Shown here: positions 7,101-13,295 of the stretch, in pieces | Numbering within the stretch: the first letter of the stretch is position 1 | Layout of the letters: each line of letters opens with the position of its first letter | Assembly: GCA_030631415.1 (NCBI GenBank) | Contig: DAOVLE010000112.1 | Span: 1-15,947 of the forward strand | DNA from: JAAEQG01 sp023133475 | Lineage (GTDB): Bacteria > Planctomycetota > Phycisphaerae > UBA1845 | Direction of reading: 5' to 3' | Length of the DNA stretch: 15,947 nucleotides | Program-made: the position numbers and the translations under genes | Notes under the pieces: generated by a model | Database searches by the model: none | Seen by the model: only the letters and a program-made list of their open reading frames with translations | Told to the model about the DNA's origin: nothing

Positions 7101-8153
7101 GCGATCCATGTTCTGCCCCATGTAGAAGCTGCCGATGCCCGCTTCGTCCTGGGCCAAAGCAACCCCATCATGGGTCAGGTGTGCAGCCTTGCGCTCGAGC
7201 TGCACATTGAAAAGTTGCTGATGCCCGATGGCTTCTGCCTCCTCCTCAGTGTTCAGGTAAGGGTCGACTCTGAAGCGCTTGAAAGCATCCTGGAATTTTG
7301 GGTTTTGCGCCAATTGCTCGGGCGGATTGTCGCCCCAGGCATCGATCCGGGCTCGTGTATTGCTGTTCAGGCTGTTCTGCTTGCGCACCAGCAGGCAGGC
7401 GATGTTGTCGGCCCACTTGTACCGAGTGACGTCATCATGAGCCGGGCCGGAAATGATCAGCGGGGTTCGGGCTTCGTCGATCAGGATCGAGTCCACCTCG
7501 TCGACAATCACGTAACCGAGAGAACCCTGCACCTGGTCTTCATGGCGCAGCTTCATGTTGTCGCGCAAGTAATCGAATCCGAACTCGCTGTTGGTGCCGT
7601 AGGTGATGTCGCAGGCGTAGTTTACCTTGCGGATTCCTTCCGCCCCGCCGGGGTCGACCTGAGCCTGGATGTAGCCGACGGTGATGTCGAGCATCTCGAA
7701 AACGGGTCTGGCGAACTCCGCGTCACGCTCCACCAGGTAATCGTTGACGGTCACGATGTGGACCTTGTTGCCTTCGGCAATTTTCATGAACGCTGCCAGA
7801 TGGCAGACGATGGTTTTGCCCTCGCCAGTGCGCATTTCCGCCACCGCCCCGTCGTAAAGCACCTTGCCGCCGACGAGCTGACAGTGGAAGTGGCGGTGGT
7901 TCTGTGCCCGGCGGGAGGCTTCGCGAATCGTGGCGAAGGCTTCGGGGATAATGTCTTCCGGCGGTTCCCCATCTTTAATGCGTTGTTTGAATTCAGCCGT
8001 TTTGGCTTTGAGCTGCTCGTCGGTCAGATTTAAGAATTCCGGCTCCAGGGCTTCGACGCGGTCGGCGAAGTGGGAGTATTTTTTGACCAGCCGATCGTTT
8101 CGCGAACCGAAAATCCTTGCGAACAGATTGCCCAGATATTCTTGAGCACCCAT
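4185..8153 (-). CDS. secA: Protein translocase ATPase SecA, enlarged form
   Basis: SecA is the ATPase that drives unfolded preproteins through SecYEG. Seen in order: the N-terminal SecA signature with the DEQLKAKT motif (45-52), Walker A MRTGEGKT (107-114), [19 protein letters not shown] (218-236), the [18 protein letters not shown] region (384-401), [18 protein letters not shown] (628-637), [20 protein letters not shown] (742-761), and a C-terminal SEC-C zinc motif [18 protein letters not shown] (1304-1321). At 1322 residues it is far longer than the usual 840-950. Extra material includes a segment at about 493-557, a low-complexity and cysteine-rich insert at 641-735, and an expanded helical region (about 840-1170) with recurring W-centred units. 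GTGAGGAA about 8 bases before the ATG supports the start. The TGA stop lies in a heptamer array. The identity is certain. Confidence 0.98.
   Translation of the reverse strand: [1322 protein letters not shown]
6144..6186 (+). repeat. Heptamer array inside the secA coding sequence
   Basis: Six roughly 7-bp TGCCTCT-type units, the family seen at 4103-4187, lie in frame within secA and encode about residues 657-670 ([14 protein letters not shown]). They fall in the variable insert between the GRGTDIKL motif and the cysteine cluster, where extra residues are tolerable. Confidence 0.85.
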
Positions 8154-8227
8154 GGTTTTTCCTCACATTGTTTACAAAAAGGCCTCTATGTATCCCAAAC
8201 CCGATAAACTGCGTTGTCAGGATGAGA

Positions 8228-8572
8228 CTATGGCCCGTAGAGACCGCCCAGAAGGGAGATAGCCACCAGATGACAGCGTTTCAGGCTCACTTCATTTGCG
8301 ATGAGAAAACGCTGCCGGAAGTCGCAATCCCCCAGTGATTTGGTGGGATGTGCCACTTGCGGCTTGGCTGCGATGGGGACCGCCACCACCGGCGCCGCCC
8401 ACGCCGCCGCGGAGGCCCTTAAATGGGTGGAGCGCCAGGGCAACTCCTGAGCCGCAAACGCCAGCACCAGAATTGATACGGCGGCACAATGTTGCCAAGG
8501 CTCTGTGGACCGACGGCACACCCCGCCCGCAGACGGGCTCGCAGGTTCAGTTTGACAATCCGCACATCGCAT
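8228..8572 (-). CDS. Possible small protein upstream of secA (weak)
   Basis: I do not recognise this 114-residue ORF. It starts MRCADCQTEP (C3, C6, then C19) and has a basic stretch followed by a hydrophobic run, AAVSILVLAFAAQ, that could be a signal anchor. It ends LLGGLYGP, 75 bases before the secA start. AGGGTGG precedes the ATG, but the predicted promoter at 8583-8609 overlaps that site, so the message would be nearly leaderless. Codon third positions are only moderately GC-rich, and two other frames are also partly open, which argues against coding. It may instead be untranslated leader RNA. Confidence 0.22.
   Translation of the reverse strand: MRCADCQTEPASPSAGGVCRRSTEPWQHCAAVSILVLAFAAQELPWRSTHLRASAAAWAAPVVAVPIAAKPQVAHPTKSLGDCDFRQRFLIANEVSLKRCHLVAISLLGGLYGP
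8254..8333 (-). promoter_or_regulatory. Candidate structured RNA element in the secA leader
   Basis: Nested complementary segments: GGGAGAT 8254-8260 with ATCCCCC 8327-8333 (one G-U pair when read as the leftward RNA), CAGCGTTT 8274-8281 with AAACGCTG 8307-8314 (perfect 8 bp), and CTCA 8286-8289 with TGAG 8302-8305. Read leftward, the element ends about 100 nt before the secA ATG. It matches no RNA family I can name (not RNase P, tmRNA, SRP RNA or a familiar riboswitch). Confidence 0.35.
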
Positions 8573-8582
8573 AGCCACCCTA

Positions 8583-8609
8583 ATTATATCCAATTCCGGT
8601 CCATGTAAA
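8583..8609 (-). promoter_or_regulatory. Possible leftward promoter upstream of secA
   Basis: On the minus strand TTTACA (8609-8604) and a perfect TATAAT (8588-8583) are spaced 15 bp apart, shorter than ideal. A transcript starting near 8576 would carry a leader of about 420 nt before secA. Confidence 0.4.
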
Positions 8610-8612
8610 GCC

Positions 8613-8692
8613 ACGTAGGGCGGGTTTTACCCGCCTTCCTCGCCTGAATGGTGGGTTCCACCTCGCTCCGCGAGGTTCCACCCACCCTACGT
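8613..8692. repeat. REPIN-like pair of inverted GTAG REP sequences
   Basis: The left unit is GTAG (8615-8618) plus stem GGCGGGT/ACCCGCC (8619-8635), matching 18-38. The right unit, inverted, has outer stem GGTGGGT (8650-8656)/ACCCACC (8680-8686), inner stem ACCTCG/CGAGGT, and CTAC (8687-8690). The outer ends are a perfect 8-bp inverted repeat (ACGTAGGG and CCCTACGT). Two inverted REPs make a REPIN, the form mobilised by REP-associated tyrosine transposases. No such transposase is in this window. Confidence 0.65.
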
Positions 8693-8698
8693 TCTGAG

Positions 8699-8786
8699 AA
8701 TGGGGGAAATTGAAAATGGGGGGGAAACATTGTCATTGGGTGCACTCCCTTCTTCTCTGCGTTCTCTGCGTCTCTGCGTTCAGAAA
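8699..8786 (-). repeat. Dispersed ~95-bp repeat, copy B
   Basis: Reverse orientation of 205-302: AATGG-rich stretch, GGGAAACATTGTC, TTGGGTGCACTCCC, then CTCTGCG units. It differs from copy A in the number and length of the 8-9-mer units. Between here and the tRNA (8787-8996) I see no gene, only a short hairpin, CCCGC/GCGGG, near 8879-8890. Confidence 0.7.
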
Positions 8787-8996
8787 AAATAGAGCGCAAA
8801 AAACTGAGAAAATGAGGTTGCAGAGATGCTTGGATTCTTCCCTGTCTCTGGTAAACTGCTTTGGTAAATTGTTGTCATCCCGCGTGCGGGGTGAGCAAGT
8901 TACCGGACGGTATGAATCCAGGATGTCGGGCGGATGGTCCAGGAGATCGTCGAATCGTCGGCAGACTTGGCATAACCAATTGAAGGCAAAGTCCTT

Positions 8997-9071
<75 letters not shown>

Positions 9072-9146
9072 GTGATCGTAAACCACGCCGACGCCGCTAG
9101 TTGCGGCTCCCTGCGTTACAGAACAGTGCGGTGAAAAACTCGATTT

Positions 9147-9170
9147 TTGCGCGGAGCGCGCTCCGCGCAA
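9147..9170. promoter_or_regulatory. Perfect 24-bp palindrome, possible operator
   Basis: The half-site TTGCGCGGAGCG is followed at once by its exact reverse complement. It lies 4 bases before the AAGGAG ribosome binding site of the small gene at 9189. It has no T-run on the outgoing side, so it is not an intrinsic terminator. A dimeric repressor site or an mRNA 5' hairpin is possible. Confidence 0.5.
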
Positions 9171-9188
9171 GAGAAGGAGATACCGCAC

Positions 9189-9296
9189 ATGGCTCGCTTG
9201 CCGGTGCTCTACACCCGTCGGCGGAACGGTTACATCCTGCGTGTTCGCCAGTGCCGCCACTGTGGCCGACGTATGACCACACGAGAGCGGCCGTGA
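9189..9296 (+). CDS. 35-residue zinc-knuckle protein resembling half of the NrdR ribbon
   Basis: The protein starts MARLPVLYTRRRNGY and ends CRHCGRRMTTRERP. The CxxCGRRxTTxER pattern matches the second half of the zinc ribbon of the repressor NrdR (usually CxxCGxRFTTxER), but the first CxxC and the ATP-cone are absent. A strong AAGGAG (9174-9179) nine bases before the ATG, and a palindrome just upstream, argue for a real gene. It is rich in arginine, so nucleic-acid binding is plausible. With only two cysteines it might bind zinc as a dimer. It lies 117 bases after tRNA-Pro. Whether it is an independent small protein or a relic of a longer regulator cannot be told from the sequence. Confidence 0.5.
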   Translation: MARLPVLYTRRRNGYILRVRQCRHCGRRMTTRERP

Positions 9297-9391
9297 GGTG
9301 CTGACCGCTGTTACGTACAGATATGGAACAATCTTCGTGTTTGGCTGATTTCGTTGGGGAATCACTCTTTCTGCGCGTGGGTACGGGGTAG

Positions 9392-9598
9392 ATGAGCCAG
9401 TTGCCACCCAATCTCGACATCGCGCAGCTTGAACTCGAGCTGCGGTTCGTGCCGGGCCCGCTTAAGCCCGACGCGGTTCAAGAGGCGTGGATCGCTCATC
9501 TCGATGGTCGGTCACCGGTGCTTGCGGTGAAGGCCTTCGCCGAGCGTGAACGGCGATATCGGCGACGGGTCCAGACCAACATGACAACTGTGAACTGA
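9392..9598 (+). CDS. Small hypothetical protein, charged C-terminus
   Basis: 68 residues starting MSQLPPNLDIAQLELELRF. A leucine/proline-rich first half (LELELRFVPGPLKPDAV) is followed by a basic tail (FAERERRYRRRVQ). I recognise no family. It follows the 35-residue zinc-knuckle gene on the same strand after a gap of 95 bases, so the two may be co-transcribed. Only a weak GGGG lies 3 bases before the ATG. Predicted to be cytosolic, with no signal peptide or membrane segment. It converges on the gene ending at 9632. Confidence 0.4.
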   Translation: MSQLPPNLDIAQLELELRFVPGPLKPDAVQEAWIAHLDGRSPVLAVKAFAERERRYRRRVQTNMTTVN

Positions 9599-9631
9599 CG
9601 GTAGGACGGCAGTGAGTGGGAACAGGACTCG

Positions 9632-10318
9632 TTATGGCTGAGAACAAGGAAGAAAAACAGCGTTTGAGGCTGGGCGCTTACCGCGATGAACAATCCGGGC
9701 CAGGCATGCCGGAGTGGAACTCTCCAAGGGTACATTCTTCCATTGCCACATCGCGTCGCCGTTTGGCTTCGGAGAACCGGCTTTTACGGAGAGACCGAAG
9801 TAGCAATACGGGTTGTTACAAACCAAGCCTTCTTCGACCTCCTCGGGGCCAACGAAGAATTTCAGTTGACCGTTTGGGCATGACGGACACTTCTGACCTT
9901 CCCAGGCAACGCGCATGGTGCGTTGGCCTCGAACTTCAGCGAATGTCCAGTACGGACGTCCGATCGGGATAGGGTTACCCTTGAAGGTCTCACGGCATTG
10001 ATATGTTTCAACGATTGAGAACTCGCTACGGAGAAAGCGGAGTGCTCTTTCCATCGGCGGTTCGTCATCCACGAATCGTGTCACTCGACCGATCTTATAC
10101 AAGCATACGTTACATTGCACATTGCCGTTTAACAATTGTAATCTGCCTTCGTTGCATCGGTTGCAGAATTGGCCTATGGTCCTCTGGGTGCCCCCACAAT
10201 CAACTGTCTTGCCCACGTTGGTTATGAGTATCCCTGTCCAACACCCTTCCAACGCACGGCATTGCGTGTCGAGATCTGGGCAACCGGATTTCAATTCTTG
10301 TCCCCACGTTTCCGTCAT
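9632..10318 (-). CDS. Double zinc-ribbon protein, function unknown
   Basis: 228 residues with two four-cysteine clusters: C52-x2-C55 with C69-x2-C72, and C144-x2-C147 with C167-x4-C172. The second (CPSCPNGQLKFF ... CNNPYC) resembles the zinc ribbons of topoisomerase I C-termini. Other cysteines (13, 20, 26, 41) may add a third site. No enzymatic motif or membrane segment is visible. Its ATG overlaps the stop of the upstream gene as ATGA (10318-10315), a sign of translational coupling, so it is the last gene of a leftward three-gene operon. Binding of nucleic acid or protein through the ribbons is inference. Confidence 0.7.
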   Translation of the reverse strand: MTETWGQELKSGCPDLDTQCRALEGCWTGILITNVGKTVDCGGTQRTIGQFCNRCNEGRLQLLNGNVQCNVCLYKIGRVTRFVDDEPPMERALRFLRSEFSIVETYQCRETFKGNPIPIGRPYWTFAEVRGQRTMRVAWEGQKCPSCPNGQLKFFVGPEEVEEGLVCNNPYCYFGLSVKAGSPKPNGDAMWQWKNVPLESSTPACLARIVHRGKRPASNAVFLPCSQP

Positions 10319-11334
10319 TTGGGTTCTGCCAGTGCCAGTAGGGCCGACGCGATTTTACGAACCATGGGGCTGGACTCCTCATCCTGGAGGCACATCTCAA
10401 GCATCTGGGTGTGCTCAGTTCCGAGTGGTATGCGTGATTCCAACACTGCCCGAAGGGCATTCTTTCGTGCTGCAGGATTGTCGGCCAGTGCAAACACCCT
10501 CGCGGTATCCACATTGCCCGAAAGGCGCCCGATCCTAGCAAAAGCCAGTCCTGCTACGGCCCCAACCTCGGGCGACACATGACTCATGAAGTCTGCGCGA
10601 ATGGCTGCGATCGCCTGAGTCGCGGATGGTTCTTCGTCACCTACCCGCCGCACAAGAAGCCCCAGGGCCAAGATCGAGGCAATTCGTTCACCATCGGAAA
10701 TCGCTCCCTCGTGCAGTGAGAGGAGGAGGGGCACCGTGCGCACGTCACCGGTGCAAGCCAGCGCATGTGGTAGGGCTGACCGAACTAACTCACGGAGGGT
10801 CTCGTCCGCACCGATACGCAGAAGATCATCAATGGCCACATCCCCCATACTTCCCATCGCCACCATGAGTTGCCCCCGGTCCATCGAGCGCGAGAAGTCC
10901 TGGAATACCGTGAGTAAGGTCGTGACCACAGTGGTTCGGGAAGCTGCGGATAATCGAGGGCCAATCCGGGCGAGTTGTCTCGCCGCAAAGGTGGTTCTTG
11001 CCTCGCCACCGGAGTTCTCGATTTGTTGAAGCAGGAGATCAACGGCTCCTGCACCCTCGCGTCTAACGATGGCACTGAGGCAAGCATGCCAGACGCCGCG
11101 ATTCTCGTGGTCCAACGCTGCAACCAGCCGATTCCGCATCTGCGGCCACTCGGCCTCGGGACACGCCAAGGCGACACCTCTGAGTTCCCGCGTCCCTTCT
11201 TGCCAGGCACGCAGGTCTTCTCTCATGCCTGCGTAGGCCGCACGGCCGTCGTAGAAGCGAGCCGCTTTGGCGATAGCCACGTCAACCGGATCTGTCACGG
11301 TCAAGCACAATATTGTTGCTGTCAGGGCAAACAT
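10315..11334 (-). CDS. HEAT-like helical-repeat protein
   Basis: 339 residues, almost entirely short alpha-helical pairs of the HEAT/ARM kind, for example LVAALDHENRGVWHACLSAI (about 70-89), FAARQLARIGPRLSAAS and AVAGLAFARIGRL. Such proteins act as scaffolds; no catalytic motif is seen. The N-terminus, MFALTATILCLTVTDP, is hydrophobic and could be a weak signal peptide, which would put the protein outside the cytosol. AAAGGAG sits about 9 bases before the ATG. It begins 24 bases after the secreted protein gene and overlaps the zinc-ribbon gene by 4 bases, so all three are probably one operon. Confidence 0.75.
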   Translation of the reverse strand: MFALTATILCLTVTDPVDVAIAKAARFYDGRAAYAGMREDLRAWQEGTRELRGVALACPEAEWPQMRNRLVAALDHENRGVWHACLSAIVRREGAGAVDLLLQQIENSGGEARTTFAARQLARIGPRLSAASRTTVVTTLLTVFQDFSRSMDRGQLMVAMGSMGDVAIDDLLRIGADETLRELVRSALPHALACTGDVRTVPLLLSLHEGAISDGERIASILALGLLVRRVGDEEPSATQAIAAIRADFMSHVSPEVGAVAGLAFARIGRLSGNVDTARVFALADNPAARKNALRAVLESRIPLGTEHTQMLEMCLQDEESSPMVRKIASALLALAEPK

Positions 11335-11358
11335 GGTCCCGTCTCCTTTGTGAGTGTG

Positions 11359-12657
11359 TTAGAAATTCTCCGGCCCAAACGTGCACTCGTCGTAGTAATC
11401 GCTTTCGTCTATGTCGTAACGGGTGTGCTTCCCAGAGCCCAGCGAACCGGTCCCTCCCCAGTTCGGACCCGCGTCGCTCCAATCCCCATCAGTGGTAAAC
11501 AAGAGCAGGGCACCCTCGATAAAGTCCACTTCATCATTTACTTTGACAATCAACCCGGCTTCGGACGTGTCAACGAGATCTTCAACCGCTCTTCCGGGAT
11601 GTTCCTGGATATTCAGCCTGTACTCGATCCGCCCGAAGTGTCCTTCCAGTGACTCAGCAGTTGGTGGAGTTCCGTTGTATTCATGGTTCTTAACCGCCTG
11701 AACGAAGTCAGCCATGTCTTCTTCGATGCATCTTCCGTTGGCGTTGTTATAGTCGTAGAACGTAGTAGCACCCGACTCCGGAGGAGGACCGCCGCTTTTG
11801 ATATAGCGGTTGATAACGGTTTCCATGTCGATTTCCAGGCACTCGCTGTGGACATACCAGAACCCCTTACAGGGTCCGGAAGGAACCTCAACCAAAACCA
11901 CGCCGTCTGACCAATCCCCTGAGCTTGTTTGGGGCACGATGATGTGCGTTACATCGGTGTCTTTGTCTCGCAGTTCTCCCAACGGTTCGTTGTTTCCAAG
12001 AGGTGGGGCGCCCCACAAGGCTTCGTTGTCCTCTACCGCGGTAGCAGGCGTATTCCAGGCAACGCCGGTACGGTCCATCACGGTGACGTTCTTGGATTTG
12101 GTGCAGGGGATTTCAAGGATTGTAGCTTCAACAGTGAGTTCTCCGCTGATCACGAACCTCCCGTTCCATACACTTTGGTCATCGTTACCGTTTGTATCGA
12201 TCCATGTGGGGTCTATGGATGTTGTGTCGTACTCCCAATCCCAACGTGATACGGAAAGACCGGTGGGGCTGGTCCGCCCCTGGTAATACTTGTTGTTTCC
12301 ACGTCCTGCAATCGAGGATCCGAGGATCGTGATGTCCACCACATCCACGTCAACCGTGTCCTGCTGATCAGCAATATTCTCAAAGTCAAATGTTGCGGTG
12401 ACGGTTAAATCCTCCATGGTGGTCCAGTCCATCGTCTTGGTCACTTCGTAGGGGGAAATTGTGTCCTCGTCGGACGTTCCACCGCCTTGGTAGCTGAAGG
12501 TGACCTTAACGACCGGATCAGATTCGTCCGTAGTCGCCGTGAACGTGATTTGTGCTTCTTTTTGAACTCCGTTTGGGCTGGCGCTCAAGGTGGCACTCGC
12601 CAGAACGGGGCTCGATACGGTAAGTAGCATTATACAAAAGACTTGTGGCGCGCGCAT
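11359..12657 (-). CDS. Secreted protein, function unknown
   Basis: 432 residues with a clear Sec signal peptide (MRAPQVFCIMLLTVSSPVLA, cleavage near 20-22). The first mature ~100 residues look beta-rich and Ig-like (SASPNGVQKEAQITFTATTD, then VVKVTFSYQGGG). The remainder is acidic and rich in Trp, Gly and Asp, with cysteines spaced widely (SGPCKGFWYVHSECLEIDME), suggesting disulfides in the periplasm or outside. I do not recognise the main domain. No PEP-CTERM or other sorting tail is seen. AAGGTGAG precedes the ATG by about 6 bases. It is the first gene of the leftward operon and is divergent from the sigma factor cluster, with which it shares a 143-base gap. Confidence 0.75.
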   Translation of the reverse strand: MRAPQVFCIMLLTVSSPVLASATLSASPNGVQKEAQITFTATTDESDPVVKVTFSYQGGGTSDEDTISPYEVTKTMDWTTMEDLTVTATFDFENIADQQDTVDVDVVDITILGSSIAGRGNNKYYQGRTSPTGLSVSRWDWEYDTTSIDPTWIDTNGNDDQSVWNGRFVISGELTVEATILEIPCTKSKNVTVMDRTGVAWNTPATAVEDNEALWGAPPLGNNEPLGELRDKDTDVTHIIVPQTSSGDWSDGVVLVEVPSGPCKGFWYVHSECLEIDMETVINRYIKSGGPPPESGATTFYDYNNANGRCIEEDMADFVQAVKNHEYNGTPPTAESLEGHFGRIEYRLNIQEHPGRAVEDLVDTSEAGLIVKVNDEVDFIEGALLLFTTDGDWSDAGPNWGGTGSLGSGKHTRYDIDESDYYDECTFGPENF

Positions 12658-12686
12658 AGACTCACCTTCCCTTCTTGGGTAGAACT

Positions 12687-12695
12687 TGCTATAAT
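12687..12695 (+). promoter_or_regulatory. Extended -10 promoter of the sigma factor cluster
   Basis: TGCTATAAT, a perfect extended -10 box (TGnTATAAT), with no good -35 (TTCCCT at 12667-12672 is poor). A start near 12702 gives a leader of about 100 nt before the sigma gene. It lies in the 143-base divergent gap; the leftward promoter is not obvious. Confidence 0.45.
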
Positions 12696-12800
12696 TGCGT
12701 TACCGAAGGGGACCGCCACTTACAGTTCCCTGAGAGAAGAGCAATTTTCGAGCGTAGATGACGACGAATTCTGAAGTTTTTTCGATGATAAGCAAGGCAA

Positions 12801-13295
12801 ATGGCGACGGTAGAAGATATCATTGAACAAGAGTACCACTCAGTTCACCGATTTCTTCGCGTCCTATCAGGGTCGCAACTGCTCGCCGACGATTTGACTC
12901 AAGAGACCTTTGTGGAACTGATGAAACGCGGTACGACGGGTATTCGAGACCCGCGAAACTACGTCAGGCGGGTTGCGTACACCCGGTGGGCACGTTACTT
13001 ATCGACGCGGTCACCTTCTGCCGACCACTTGGCCGACTTCGACGTAGTGGATCGCGGCCCGTCCGTCGAAGAGTCCTGTGAGAGGGCTGAGGCACTTGAT
13101 CGGTTACGCTTCTCCATGTTGGAGATGCCTCCCGACCTTCGCGCCGTGGTCATCCTCGTCTCTCTGATGGACTGTTCATTTGTGGAGGCTGCCGAGGTGC
13201 TTGCCACACCCCGGACCACGTTGGTGTCCCGACACAGGCGAGCTTTGGAGTGGCTGCGATGGAGCACAAGAAGAATTGCCACACGAGTGCTGTAA
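12801..13295 (+). CDS. ECF-type RNA polymerase sigma factor
   Basis: A 164-residue group IV sigma factor. Region 2 spans about 5-70 (LLADDLTQETFVELM; DPRNYVRRVAYTRWARYL, the -10 recognition helix). Region 4 spans about 97-155 (LDRLRFSMLEMPPDLRAVVI, then a helix-turn-helix around SFVEAAEVLATPRTTLVSR). Regions 1 and 3 are absent, as usual for ECF factors. AAGG precedes the ATG. Its last codons overlap the FecR-like gene by 37 bases, so the two are translationally coupled, the usual arrangement of an ECF factor with its anti-sigma factor. The promoters it recognises cannot be read from this window, but the downstream pilin and PEP-CTERM genes are natural candidates. Confidence 0.9.
   Translation: MATVEDIIEQEYHSVHRFLRVLSGSQLLADDLTQETFVELMKRGTTGIRDPRNYVRRVAYTRWARYLSTRSPSADHLADFDVVDRGPSVEESCERAEALDRLRFSMLEMPPDLRAVVILVSLMDCSFVEAAEVLATPRTTLVSRHRRALEWLRWSTRRIATRVL

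Noticed and set aside
5916..8033. 705-residue rightward ORF opposite secA
   Set aside because: It is the antisense shadow of a certain gene and exists because of GC-biased codon use; no motif or start signal.
8228..8609. RNase P RNA, tmRNA or SRP RNA upstream of secA
   Set aside because: Length would suit, but the hallmark segments (GAGGAAAGTCC of RNase P, the TTCGA-containing tRNA-like end of tmRNA, the GGAAG tip of SRP RNA in context) are absent.
9616..9972. 118-residue rightward ORF
   Set aside because: Lies opposite the zinc-ribbon gene, whose cysteine spacing and ATGA coupling make the leftward reading the real one.
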